Of a stretch of DNA of 64,000 bases, positions 27,701 through 36,100 are shown in pieces (position 1 is the first letter of the stretch; each line of letters starts with the position of its first letter). Under the pieces are notes generated by a model that was not told where the DNA came from, made no database searches, and saw only the letters and a program-made list of their open reading frames with translations. Source of the DNA: an uncultured Eggerthellaceae bacterium. Its GTDB lineage: Bacteria > Actinomycetota > Coriobacteriia > Coriobacteriales > Eggerthellaceae. Made by a program: the position numbers and the translations under genes. The stretch lies in contig CAMOLA010000001.1 in NCBI GenBank assembly GCA_946618265.1, positions 124,001 to 188,000 of the forward strand. Reading direction: 5' to 3'.

Positions 27701-28777
27701 ACGCGCAACGGCAACGAGTGGCCCTATCAGCTCTCGTGTTCCACTGTTCCCCGCGATGATGGATTTGCGACCAAGGCGGTGCTCGTGCTCGATAACGTGC
27801 CGAACGCCGATGACGCGTACGTGCTTGCGGTGGACGGGTACGCCTGCAACTACGGCTATGTGAACATGCAGGCAGACTATTCGACCCGCGTTGAGGTGAG
27901 CGCGGCTGCGGTCGATTCAGGCAAGCTGGTCCAGACGATTGCGAAGGCGAATCGCACGCTCGAAAACGCCGAAGCGGCGAAGGCGAACGTGGTCGAGAGC
28001 GCAGACGGATCTGACGTCGCGACGACGGCAACGTGGGCGCCGCCGAGCGCTTTCGCGACCTTGGAAGCCGCTATGGAGGCGTTGGGCGACGTGCTTGCAG
28101 ATGACAGTGCCGCTTCCGCAAGCATTTCGGAGGCGACGCGCAAGCTGCAAGGGGCCACGAGCGATTTTCGGGCTGCATGCAAGTCTGGAACGAAGTCGCA
28201 GGGCGGCGACGACCCGTCGCAGGGCGGCGGCGGTGCGTCCGGCGGCGGTGCGTCCGGTGCCAAGGTCGGGCAGTCCTTCGTGCTCGGGTCCGGCAGCCAG
28301 GCTGCCTACTACGTCGTGAAAACGGCGGCGAGTGCGCGGGCGGATGGCTCGGTGTGGTACGTCAAGCCAAAGGCTCCGAAGAAGCTCAAGAGCGTCACGG
28401 TGCCCGATACCGTCATGATTCAAGGCTTCAGGTACAAGGTCACAGGCATTTCGGCCAAGGCGTTTTCCAAATGCGCCAAGCTGAAGAAGGTGACGGTTGG
28501 CAATAACGTCGAGATCGTTTCCGTAGGTGCATTTAGCGGTAGCAAGAAGCTGTCCAAGTTGACGATCGGTGCTTCTGTGAAGACCATCGGAAAGGGAGCT
28601 TGCAAGAAATGCAAGAAGCTCAAGAAAGTAACCGTGAAGAGCGGTCTTTTGACCAAGGTGAGCTGCAAGAACCTCGTCAAGGGCAGCAAAGTGAAAAAGA
28701 TCAAGCTCTCGGGTGCCGCCAAGAAGATGAAGAAGACCTACAAGAAGTACTTCCCGAAGAAGGTGAAGGTTTCGTAA
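21779..28777 (+). CDS. Giant secreted surface protein with carboxypeptidase-regulatory, Ig-like and BspA-type LRR domains
   Basis: Protein of 2332 aa, the largest here. The signal peptide spans roughly residues 20-50 (LLPLMAIAAALALSLSL, cleavage near AWA-DG). Much of the length is beta-rich and Ig-like. Carboxypeptidase-regulatory-like segments are visible near 609-662 (DADGNYSIAGVPVG) and 1834-1900 (DEEGNYEWFVPEGKWSVTF). A charged Asp/Lys/Glu linker lies at ~1763-1815, an SbsA-like Ig segment near 1941-2050 and a Gly-rich linker near 2150. The C-terminus (~2170-2332) is a Lys-rich BspA-type leucine-rich repeat block (KLKKVTVGNNVE, KLSKLTIGASVK). BspA LRRs mediate adhesion in other bacteria. 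GGAAGGGG precedes the ATG. No LPXTG is present; wall attachment may rely on the basic C-terminus. Confidence 0.8.
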   Translation: MLCAQDTISVSCRSQLKGDAGLRYLLLPLMAIAAALALSLSLPGAQPAWADGEKAVDVKYAMQVEGDGYRELGDMGNSIDNWEELQVEVAFGETFLEDETGTLYVRADFFLRPADATDSSHDVYVYSGSVVNDYGIDHMYRYDSMDGVKGTGIIASFPIADVAPGTYRLVVDASAVRCYTNNKDKITEADWSAPRRFISKPSDTLTVTGSEGARPSLEKVTLPTAPIDMSYFAKLDAAPSDISHTLRWSVADEYDVSDPLSNWGLTLNQDGSITGTVIEFGYWIPALVQFNVAVYEMDGETVVGKTTRHFNIYVTEVPVIEDADASFQKGRGGIVANSKMSLQMRLSSAVTADGTATVSYVTTDGAEKSETYELTRAANGSMVYVDNGAQFVPDDAAAITQVEFSVDSTFVDPYPLDLRGEGNVAPRLLAHIEGSLDETLTSPFLSVVDSDYHSEYGPLWLDVSETGAIEDLDTADVPAGTYDIALCASVDGNEVQVSDAIERVELKAGVTTDLTASPFQLGSYRLVEPTVTAPSGVDYTVNWYADPECTERLGTAKRRGWVNSQTVYVRAQPTGNDFFGFAPSEAVLVTEGNADSIELVIAPRSSCTVGGRVTKANAEEAFALQDLRVTLTLDAGAGRACTWSASPDADGNYSIAGVPVGTGATAKLVVSGALIQAAELEVDLSGAVAGGVVQAPDASVVGRQGVIVLATAVNRAEVFAADGTALSSTLSDDGRYIYLDDPSQVSAGDVLACKLYQGCSCTLYSGSATAYCETNTAPLGADKVAAVTSQEMERLGEIALNIENPYGKMFGAVLAKADTKAIVCAELGNEHTQIGSADETISYTFSSVPAGSYVVLLGDRDTLVQLDAGDKASLGFLEDALASRGENMYVKTDEIALEAGEPETIELSFPNSRPNAVPISTEDSSMMMTAQGTSIYYRMVVARGEADMPEGQDLNIIVNTSQAGVETDERNGNIVGSVVYINGKAARAINVVDGEGEGGEDEGDVYLLPNSVRNSFESSNGLYVVTIPASDIANGTYGDFPLAVSFSAPRLRAGGVSASASVAFGNYDWRSYHVDTSGFIKDMRHSTRYRVGASELSQAAITCFAPANVASTEFTVYGMAPTAQDVSGNVEVYLDGVKAASVAPDAASGLYSVKLALGEPFERSVHSVCAKVLLADGTTTVSSVASEVYYDPNTAALAKIETSTYNGSFTTSWENGKAASGHWYYLPEKPTTYRLTFTKGDGLAQEGDVHDVYVNVPRGTQVMRLKATYSAQGTWMTEACPMGNTPPTGEWVSYQVTVPKAEISQGDADKLAATAQARGANENGFIAEGKTADDYTLTTGDDGSGDVFFSVAADGSSATFEGVQITSTASDADADAAAAWVAALPTDPLAGASAEEQGQLVEAGYLGSWKLASTDGGLLEEDSDVGLPGADGSGVEYASAADGTNTVYERLDVIDSSWDKLPGAFDATGADAGKAACDIVSAYPYADGSGIVYKRITVTRDKFYQGICDTKTGRVYELVNDAHGEVTADTVGDAAGDEDAKTEWLFNQTQLIANGWSAYYDDLVGAIHGTKPKDVKLSGLVTGGMSAQSDASDLTLQSAVTAQMWPFSKNPPDYDKASASKTQQALMDWVMKNYSSGFADYANMNFNPTGTLRGGLESRIRAKWGSEAYKELMEKVAESAFSNSAGKAMELAGISPIVSQAVRTGASGAKGVYENITGDNAREFYVACQRFEAYQAALAYMQAHPEDSHFTLDGFPFGTSLPDPRKDQEEDKSKSNDDNAKKQEEGRKDDKADWPDGDDYDDSWKDKQKELDDNSYRVPVPETNQPVIDPSGHVYAGVDENRVEGVSATLFEVADDGSRSLWGASEYGQVNPYATDEEGNYEWFVPEGKWSVTFTKPGFRPYTTGEEDGIGAAVTGWPTQTWYMPVAPAQLDVNINLVPTAAPEVESIEWTKAGIEIAFNQVMDVDSLEDAISLTRNGNEWPYQLSCSTVPRDDGFATKAVLVLDNVPNADDAYVLAVDGYACNYGYVNMQADYSTRVEVSAAAVDSGKLVQTIAKANRTLENAEAAKANVVESADGSDVATTATWAPPSAFATLEAAMEALGDVLADDSAASASISEATRKLQGATSDFRAACKSGTKSQGGDDPSQGGGGASGGGASGAKVGQSFVLGSGSQAAYYVVKTAASARADGSVWYVKPKAPKKLKSVTVPDTVMIQGFRYKVTGISAKAFSKCAKLKKVTVGNNVEIVSVGAFSGSKKLSKLTIGASVKTIGKGACKKCKKLKKVTVKSGLLTKVSCKNLVKGSKVKKIKLSGAAKKMKKTYKKYFPKKVKVS

Positions 28778-28785
28778 TCATCGCG

Positions 28786-28822
28786 AAATGTGTCATTGGG
28801 GTCAGACCCCAATGACACATTT
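28786..28822. repeat. Perfect 17-bp hairpin, GGGGTCAGACCCC family
   Basis: Stem 28786-28802 with 28806-28822, loop CAG. It lies 9 bp after the giant surface gene and could terminate it, though no T-run follows. Confidence 0.7.
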
Positions 28823-28933
28823 GCGCGTGACAAGTGCCCAAGGTTTTGTTCCACTTTAAATGGGGACAACGACTGTCTAAAATGCGTAAGAAGGCTTGAT
28901 TCGTTTTTATGCATTTTCGGCGTTGGAGGGCAC

Positions 28934-30340
28934 ATGGGGTTCGCGGAACAGTTGCGCAGCTACCTGCGGGAATCGGGGGCTTCGGCAACGGAGCTCGCGG
29001 AAGTCGCTGGCATTTCGAAATCAAGCTTGAGTCGTTACCTTTCGGGTAAGCGCGTGCCCGATTCGCAAGGCGATGTGCCTGGGCAGCTTGCACGCGGGCT
29101 CGCGGAGCTTTCCGCCACGCGGGTAGGGGAGGCTCTCAATGCCGAAGACGTGCAAAAGGCGTTGGTGATTGCCGCTGAAGGGGAGGAGGCTTACCCCTCG
29201 TTTCCCGATCGATTGGGAAACGTGCTCGACACTTTCGGTGTGGCACATAACCGCCTCGCACGCTCAATGGGCTTCGATCCGTCCTACATTTCGCGCATCT
29301 TGGCTGGCAAGCGTCGTCCTGCCGACATGCCCCGTTTCGTAGATGATGTTGCCGCGTACGTGGCGCGCAACTACGGCGATGCGGCTGGTATCGCGATTGC
29401 TGCTGATCTTACGGGCGAGTCGATCGAGGCTTTGGGCAAACCGTACGCGCTCGCGCAGGCCATACGCCGCTACCTTGGTTCGGATAGCGCAGCGGAAAGA
29501 TTCTCGCCGAGCGCCATGGAGTCGTTCCTCGAAAAGCTCGACGAATTCGATCTCGGCGATTTCCTGAAAGGCATCCATTTCGATGAGATAAAGGTGCCGA
29601 GCGTTCCTTTCCAGCTGCCCACCACGAAAATGTATACGGGCATCGAGGAGATGAAGCAGGCCGAGCTCGACTTTCTTCGTGCCGCAGTGCTTTCGAAATC
29701 GACCGAGGACATCATCTTGTACAGCGATATGCCACTTGCGGAGATGGCGTGCGACGAGGAGTTCACCAAGAAGGTGATGGGCGGCATGGCGATGCTCATT
29801 CGCAAAGGCATCCACCTGCACAACATCCACGACGTGCATCGGCCGCTCGACGAGCTGTTTATGGGGTTGGAGGGTTGGATTCCTGTCTACATGACCGGGC
29901 AGATTTCGCCCTATTACCTTTCCCATCCCACCAATACCGCGTTTTTGCATTTCATCCGATCGGCGGGTACTGTGGCGGTATCGGGCGAGGCCATTGCGGG
30001 AAACCAGGGCGGTGGGCGCTATGTAGTCACCAAGAGCGCGTCCGATGTGGCTTATCTGCGCAAACGGGCCCAGGAATTGCTTGCCCGTGCCAAGCCGCTC
30101 ATGGATATCTACCGCGAGGAAGATGCCGCCAAGCTCGCCCGCGCAAGGCACCGCCTGGAGAACAAAGCCACTGTTGATCCCATCGAGGTCACGCGTGGCG
30201 CGTTCAAGAACATGACGATCACCGTGTGGCCGGGAAGCCACGCGCTCATCGAGAAGGCGAGTGGCCCCAAGGTATCCCTGCTGGTGGAATACCCCATCCT
30301 GGTCGATGCCCTCGAGCTCTTCGAACCTACGCTGTTCTAG
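28934..30340 (+). CDS. Protein with two HTH domains and an unknown effector region
   Basis: Protein of 468 aa, probably a DNA-binding regulator. Residues ~5-45 form an XRE-like helix-turn-helix (ELAEVAGISKSSLSRYLSGKR), and residues ~90-135 a second one of the same type (NRLARSMGFDPSYISRILAGKRR). Residues ~170-468 form an alpha/beta region without a recognised fold (MYTGIEEMKQAELDFL, IILYSDMPLAEMACDEEF, GWIPVYMTGQISPYYLSHPTN). It might sense a ligand. ATG 28934 has GGAGG 5 nt upstream; longer forms lack a site. It lies between two surface-protein genes, so regulation of surface genes is conceivable but unproven. Confidence 0.7.
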   Translation: MGFAEQLRSYLRESGASATELAEVAGISKSSLSRYLSGKRVPDSQGDVPGQLARGLAELSATRVGEALNAEDVQKALVIAAEGEEAYPSFPDRLGNVLDTFGVAHNRLARSMGFDPSYISRILAGKRRPADMPRFVDDVAAYVARNYGDAAGIAIAADLTGESIEALGKPYALAQAIRRYLGSDSAAERFSPSAMESFLEKLDEFDLGDFLKGIHFDEIKVPSVPFQLPTTKMYTGIEEMKQAELDFLRAAVLSKSTEDIILYSDMPLAEMACDEEFTKKVMGGMAMLIRKGIHLHNIHDVHRPLDELFMGLEGWIPVYMTGQISPYYLSHPTNTAFLHFIRSAGTVAVSGEAIAGNQGGGRYVVTKSASDVAYLRKRAQELLARAKPLMDIYREEDAAKLARARHRLENKATVDPIEVTRGAFKNMTITVWPGSHALIEKASGPKVSLLVEYPILVDALELFEPTLF

Positions 30341-30343
30341 AAA

Positions 30344-30372
30344 CCAAAGAGGAGTATCCCCTTTGGCTTCTT
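30344..30372 (+). terminator. Hairpin after double-HTH gene
   Basis: CCAAAGAGGA pairs with TCCCCTTTGG (one mismatch), followed by CTTCTTTC. It is the same motif as the hairpin at 33094. Confidence 0.65.
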
Positions 30373-30549
30373 TCCCGAACCGAGACTGCGGCCAACCCGG
30401 TTGCGACTCATATTCTACCGTTGCCAGTATAGTCAATGCCTGGATATGCGGGAGATGACATAAGAGATTTGCGATGGCGTAAACTCGGGGCATCGCAATC
30501 GGTGCTCTTTTCGATTGCGGAAAGGCTGCCTACGAACTGGAGGAATATT

Positions 30550-31362
30550 ATGAAGCGCATGGGACTGCCGATGCTGGTCGTTATTCTGCTGGTCGTGCCG
30601 CTAGGGTTGTTCGCTTGCGACTCGGGCGCGTCGTCGAGCGGATCGTCGGGTGTATCTGGGGTTGAGTCAGCCTCTTCATCTGCAGAAGCGTCTTCGAGCC
30701 CAGGAGAATCCGTTTCTGCGCAATCGGCCGAGGAAGCGGCGTCGATCGGCTCAGCGTCGAGTGAGGCGACGTCAGGTTCTGCCGCGGAAGCGGAGCCCGG
30801 TGGCGCGCAAGCGGCAGGGTTCGACTTTGTCGACGAATGCACCGACGAGCATGGCAACATCACGCTGTACGCGTTGACCGAGCTGAAAGGCTGGCAGCTG
30901 GAGACGCTGCTCGACCAGCAGGGCTACGAGTGGGACGAGGACAAGCTCTCCTGGACGCGCCGGGTCGACGGCGCCAGCTTCAGCGCCTATAAGGAAACCG
31001 GCACGTACAAGCGAGAGACCTATGACCAGATGAACGAGAAGGGCGGCGCCATCGTGGCCGTCGGCTTCAACGTCGTGGCGGGGTACGAGGACCCGCAGGC
31101 GGCGCTTTCGGGCAATGCGAAATGTGTTATTGAGGACAGCTTCTTCGATGGCGGTGACGGCATTGCCATCTTCTATGGCCCGTCGATGAAAGAGTACCTG
31201 GCCATCATCAGCAAATATAGCGAGAGCACATCGCAGATCATGATCTTCAGCCAGGAGGCGGTCGGCTCCGGCATGGCCGATGAAATGCTGGGCACCCCGG
31301 TCGGCGGTACGTTCAGGGATGTATGGCGCTCCGTGACCGGCAAGGACTCGTACGGGCATTAA
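30550..31362 (+). CDS. Secreted lipoprotein of unknown function
   Basis: Protein of 270 aa. Residues 1-22 form a lipoprotein signal (LPMLVVILLVVPLGLFAC) with lipobox LGLFAC, so the Cys at the end would be lipidated and anchor the protein outside the membrane. A Ser/Ala/Glu-rich linker of ~70 residues follows (SSSGSSGVSG, ASSEATSG). The folded part (~95-270) begins DFVDECTDEHGNITLYALTELKGWQLETLLDQQGY and is not recognised. GGAGGAAT lies upstream of the chosen ATG. Genes on both sides encode secreted proteins. Confidence 0.75.
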   Translation: MKRMGLPMLVVILLVVPLGLFACDSGASSSGSSGVSGVESASSSAEASSSPGESVSAQSAEEAASIGSASSEATSGSAAEAEPGGAQAAGFDFVDECTDEHGNITLYALTELKGWQLETLLDQQGYEWDEDKLSWTRRVDGASFSAYKETGTYKRETYDQMNEKGGAIVAVGFNVVAGYEDPQAALSGNAKCVIEDSFFDGGDGIAIFYGPSMKEYLAIISKYSESTSQIMIFSQEAVGSGMADEMLGTPVGGTFRDVWRSVTGKDSYGH

Positions 31363-31408
31363 GCAAGTAGGTCAGGCGCCCAGGGCGGGTTGGCCCATCT
31401 GATTGCAA

Positions 31409-31467
31409 GAGGCATTGACAATTCTGGCAGCCCTTCCGAACAGATGTCTCGAACGGGTATCGTTATC
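31409..31467 (+). promoter_or_regulatory. Shared surface-gene upstream motif, copy 2
   Basis: GGCATTGAC at 31411, GGCAGC at 31426 and GGTATCGTTATC at 31456, with spacing identical to copies at 21673 and 37473. It lies 71-80 nt before the next start codon. Confidence 0.6.
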
Positions 31468-31537
31468 CTCGATGCAAACCGTGAAAACGGGTTCGCGGAT
31501 TTCGCTGCATCGTGCAAGACCCAGCCCAAGAGGGAGC

Positions 31538-32377
31538 GTGGCCAACATGACGATCAACCGTTCCGTATTCGCACGACAGGTTGTCGGCGTAGTATTCGTA
31601 GCTTTCACCATCGCTTTTGCGTGCTGTCTCATGCCGCAGCCTGCGGCGGCAGAAAGCGAGGGTGGCTCGCTGAGGGCGGGTGGCGCATCATCTGATTTGG
31701 CGATCCAGGCCGATGGCGACCTGCAGTTCGTGGGGCTGTCAGGCGCCAGCGTGACTGGCGGCTGCACCGATCCATCGGGCTATACGGTATACGTACGCGA
31801 TGGAGATGCCGTCGAGTTCACGCTCGCCGTGAAGAACAACACGTCCTCGACGATCGAATGCGTGAACATGGTCGATAGCTCTGCGTACTCGGGCGCGGGC
31901 AAAGAGGAAATAGCGCATTTCTCGTTCCCTGAAAAGTCGTACGCCAATAGCTACGAGAGCTTGCAAGCTGCTGCGACGAATGCGCAGTGGCATCAGGACG
32001 CAATGATGCACACGAACTACGAAGCCTATATCTACGAGGGCTACAACATCGCCGCCAACCCGCTTTCCGCCAAGGCCAAGGCCAAGACGCTGAAGGCCAA
32101 GTACAAGAAGCTCAAGAAGAAGGCCCAGAAGGTCGCCGCGCTCGCGGTGTCGGGCGCACGGGGCAAGGTGGCGTACAAGATCGTGAAGATCAAGGCCAAG
32201 AAGAAGCTGCTCAAGCAGGCCAAGAAGAAGATCAAGCTCGCCGCGGGCGGCGAGCTCGCCCTGAAGAAGAAGCTGAAGAAGGGCTCCTACGCCGTGACGG
32301 TGCGCGTGAGCGCCGCCGGCGGCGGCAACTACCTGCCCGCGACCAAGGACGTCACGGTCAAGCTGCGCGTGAAGTAA
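31538..32377 (+). CDS. Short secreted protein: N-terminal surface module fused to basic C-terminal module
   Basis: Protein of 279 aa (GTG start; ATG at 31547 is an alternative). A signal peptide is present (VVGVVFVAFTIAFACCLM, then AAAES). Residues ~45-170 match the N-terminal module of the 1924-aa protein at 37617 (GDLQFVGL, GYTVYVRDGDAVEFTL versus GYTIYVRDGDSVEFTL, VKNNTSS). Residues ~175-279 match that protein's C-terminal module (ANPLSAKAKA, KKKIKLAAGG, NYLPATKDVTVKLRVK). The ~1,600 residues in between are absent, so this looks like a miniature version produced by internal deletion, or a separate building-block protein. The end is very Lys-rich and probably retains the protein at the anionic wall. 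Confidence 0.75.
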   Translation: MANMTINRSVFARQVVGVVFVAFTIAFACCLMPQPAAAESEGGSLRAGGASSDLAIQADGDLQFVGLSGASVTGGCTDPSGYTVYVRDGDAVEFTLAVKNNTSSTIECVNMVDSSAYSGAGKEEIAHFSFPEKSYANSYESLQAAATNAQWHQDAMMHTNYEAYIYEGYNIAANPLSAKAKAKTLKAKYKKLKKKAQKVAALAVSGARGKVAYKIVKIKAKKKLLKQAKKKIKLAAGGELALKKKLKKGSYAVTVRVSAAGGGNYLPATKDVTVKLRVK

Positions 32378-32379
32378 AA

Positions 32380-32410
32380 GTGGGTCAGGCAACCTGGTTG
32401 GGTGACCCAC
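32380..32410. terminator. Hairpin between convergent genes
   Basis: GTGGGTCA (32380-32387) pairs with TGACCCAC (32403-32410); an inner CAACC/GGTTG pair extends it. It sits between two convergent stop codons. Confidence 0.65.
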
Positions 32411-32413
32411 CGT

Positions 32414-32959
32414 TTATAGGAATGACTCGAAGTACTTGGCCACTCGCCAGTTGCGGAATGCCTTGATGGACATGAACAAGAGAACCGCGCCGCCGCCTGC
32501 CAAGCCGGCACCCAGTAGGGCGTAGACGGTTTCTTCCATCTCGATCATGATGGCCACCAGAAACGTTCCCATTCCGATCATCGTGAGGGCGAGGATGCCG
32601 TAGGCGATCCATTGCTGCAAGAACTCCTTCGCGCTCATGCGTGATGCCGCAATCGCTTTGGCGGTGCGCTGCGAGTAGGTTCGACGCGTGTCGACACCAA
32701 CGGGGTTCGGGCCTATTTCGTCGAGCGCGTCGGCGTATGTTTTGCGCTCCGACCAGGAGGCGGAGGCGGAGACAACCATGCCGCCGCCCATGAACAAGAG
32801 GATGATGGATCCATCGGGGCGACCGATGACCAGCGCGGCAATGGCCATGATGAACGCTGCAACCGCTGCTGCGCCGTATACGAACGCGAGACCGCGATAC
32901 AGCGATCGGTTGCCCTTGATCTGTTGGTATAGGAATTCGTCGCGCGTCATGTGTTCCAT
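32414..32959 (-). CDS. Small membrane protein of unknown function
   Basis: Protein of 181 aa with two pairs of hydrophobic helices: residues ~22-70 (GLAFVYGAAAVAAFIMAIAAL and SIILLFMGGGMVVSASA) and ~117-168 (WIAYGILALTMIGMGTFLVAIM and YALLGAGLAGGGAVLLFM). The pairs are joined by a ~45-residue basic cytoplasmic loop containing KTYADALDEIGPNP. The repeated two-helix hairpin suggests internal duplication. GGAGC lies upstream of the ATG. It is convergent with the short surface gene. I do not recognise the family. Confidence 0.65.
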   Translation of the reverse strand: MEHMTRDEFLYQQIKGNRSLYRGLAFVYGAAAVAAFIMAIAALVIGRPDGSIILLFMGGGMVVSASASWSERKTYADALDEIGPNPVGVDTRRTYSQRTAKAIAASRMSAKEFLQQWIAYGILALTMIGMGTFLVAIMIEMEETVYALLGAGLAGGGAVLLFMSIKAFRNWRVAKYFESFL

Positions 32960-33093
32960 TGCATTGCTCCGTGATTAGCTGGACTGCACCTGGTGAGGCG
33001 CATGGGCCTCGGACGTGTACGTTCGTGGCTCGGCGCCGATGCTCCTGAGCTTGTCTGCATTGAAAACGATAGCATGAATTCAGCACGACCGGT

Positions 33094-33122
33094 AAACCAA
33101 AGAGGATACTCCTCTTTGGTTT
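33094..33122 (-). terminator. Terminator of the 1277-aa surface gene
   Basis: A 12-bp perfect stem AAACCAAAGAGG / CCTCTTTGGTTT with loop ATACT, just past the minus-strand stop at 33130. Read on the minus strand the hairpin is followed by ACC rather than a T-run, so rho-independence is uncertain. Confidence 0.65.
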
Positions 33123-33129
33123 CCAGTGG

Positions 33130-36100
33130 TTATTTCACCTTCACCTTTACGGCTACGGTTTTTGAGCCGGCTTTGTACTGCGTGGTGCCGGTTGCAGAAA
33201 TTTGCACCATGATCGTGTAGGTGCCCTTCTTGGTTTTCTTCTTCACCGTGATCTTGCCGGTTTTGGCGTTGACCTTCAGGGCCTTCTTCGCCTTGGCTTT
33301 TCCACCGACGACCTTGTAGGATACGGTGCCTTTTGCGTTGGTGACCTTGAGCGGCGCGATGGTTCGCGCTTTCTTCTTGAGTTTCTTGGCCTTCACGGTC
33401 TTGGCGGAGACGCTCACTTGCATCGGCTGTGCGAGCTTGGCTAGCTGCGCGATGTTGGCAACGACCTTCGTCTGGATAGCGAACGCGCTGTTGGCGAACG
33501 TGGCTGTGTAGGTGGTCTCGCCCTTCGCCGTGTACGAGGCGGGCTTCGTGACCTTGGCAGTCGTGTTCACGGTCTCGGTTTCCTTGATGGATGGATCATC
33601 GGATCTCGTGCGGGTAGCGGTAACGGTGCTGTAGTTGCTCGCCCATACGTAGGCCGGGTCGTTCCACGTGTACACGGGGTCGATGCCGCCGCCGTCGGTT
33701 GTTACTCGAAGGCAAATATCGGCATAAGCGCGCTCTTGCGGGAAGCCGTTGTCGATGGTGAACAGCCTGGCCTCGGCCCAGACCTCCTCGTCGATGTAAT
33801 CGAGTCCTTCTTCGAGATCGCTGAACGTGACGGTTGCCTTGGCTGGATTGCTGGTATCGGGCACGATGCTCGCAAATCGCTCATGACCGTCGCGCAGCTT
33901 CCACCCGTAGGAGACGCCATCCAAATTGCCCTCGCCGTTTTCGACGAAGTGCTCGGCGGATGCGATGAGTTCGATGCTTTCGCCTGGCGACGCGCTTGTT
34001 GCTCCGTTGGCTGACTCGACTTCGAGTTTGTAGACTTCGCTATCCACGTATGCTTTGAACGTGTAGGATTGCTCTTGGTTCTCAAGATCGCGGTAGGTGA
34101 CCTTCAGCACGGCTTCGCCATGGGCGCCTGCTTGGAAGTGCCAGCAGTTCTCATCATCGTCTTTCCAAAGATTCACGATGACGTCGCCGCTGCCTTCGGC
34201 GGGGTCCTGGCTTTCGATTTCCACGTTGGTTACGGTATAGTCGAGCTCCTCGCCTTCGGGATGCGCGGCATTCTCAACGTAGACGGCGTACGAGCCCCGA
34301 ACGGTATTGTCCCATCCGGGCAACATGCTGCGATCCCATTCGCGATCGTAGTCGGCCCGCGGCATGCGCACCTCGATCCAGCGGTCCGTTTCAGACAGTA
34401 CGGCATCGCCCGATTTCAGCTCGGCGAGCACGCGGACCCAGGTGAATTCCTCGACGCCTTCCTGCGCGAGCAGCTTGGCGCCGTCGAGCGTGATGGTGCG
34501 GCCGTCGGCGCTTACGTTGTAGACGTCGTTGTCGAACTGCTTGGCCCAATGCGCTTCGTCATCTTCGCCTTCCCACAGGCCGACGGTATAGCTGACCTTC
34601 GTCGGGTCGACGTCGCCGTCGTCTTCCAGCCGCAGCTCCAATGCACCATCGGAAAACAACTCGTCATAGTCGCTTTCGAGCCACATGTCGAATTGCAGCT
34701 CGTCAAACTCGTACCAGCGCTCCTCGCGGTTGCCGTCATCCCATTCGGCGACGAGCCTGAAGCCGGATCCCTCTTGGCCCAGACGCGTGACGGTGAACGG
34801 GACGGATTTTCCCGTGCGAATGGAATCGTCATCGAGTTCGATTTCGTCTTCGTCGACGATCTCAACTTGGCTTGCGTCCAGGTCCTCCCAATGGAAGCTG
34901 ACGTTTTCAATCACGTCGTATTCCGCGTCGTCGTTACCAGGATATGAGCGTACTTCGGCGGTGATCGTTTGGCTGGCACCCACGTCCAGCCTGCTGTCGA
35001 GTCGCGTCGGCCAAAGTTCCGTGTAACTGCTGCACATTTCCAGGCGAAGGTCGGTTTCCGCTCGCTTTACTGTAGTGCCGCTTCCTTCTTGGCCGATCAA
35101 GGTTACTTTTACCCAGATATCCTGCCAGAAGTGGCCTTCTTGCGCTTCGTCGTCGGTGAGGTTGCGGAACGTGACGGTCGCATGTGAGGAATCATTCACA
35201 TCAGGTGTTATGGACGCGTAGTTCGCGCCGTCTCCGACAAGTTCCCATGTGAAGCCGAGAGGCTCTTCGGCGCCTTCTTCGACTTCGTAGTCCGTCTCGT
35301 GCTGGCCATTCGCCGCGAGCTTGATGCTGGTGCCTGGCAGCGCGCGATTGGACCCGCTTTCAGTCCAGGTGTCTATGCCGTAGACATCCTTGGCTACGTT
35401 GATCGTGAACGTGTGGCTCTTCACGGTGCCGCCGAGCTCGTCAGGGTCGCGGTACGTTACGGTGATCGTAGCCGACCCGTATTCTCGTGCTTCGAGATTC
35501 CACCAGTAATCATCGGAGGACTCGTCATCGTCGGCGTATTCCTTGACGACCTCAACGACATCGGTGTTGCTGGACGAAACGTCAGTGATCGAGACGCTGA
35601 AGTCATCTCCATCGGGATGCTCCCCGTTTTCCACGTACACGTTGTATTCGCGGTTAATATCCTGGATCCATCCCGGCAGCATGTCGCGGTCATGCATGTT
35701 GTAGAAATCGTAGTCAGCCCGCGTCTCGAGAACGTTGAGCCATTGCACATCTTCGGCAAGCACGTCGCCGTCGCCGGCTGCCGCGATCCAGGCGCGAATT
35801 GCAATGGGATGGCTTTCGCCGAGCGTCTCGATGACTTCGTCGCCGTATAGCATGATGGTTTTCGCTTGCGCATCATACACGTAGTCCGTGCCGCTAACGA
35901 GAGGTGCTTCGAATTGCCGCGTCTCGTCATTGAACGATCCCGCCTTGCCAGCTGCTACGATGATGTTCCAGTCGGCGCCTTCCTCACCTTCGGAGTTACC
36001 GGTATTTACATGGAATGTCGCCGTGCTGTCGGAAAACAGGGGCGTGTCATCGCCTTCGCGTTCGAGTCGAATCTCGGTGAACGTGTAGTCTTCGATGATG

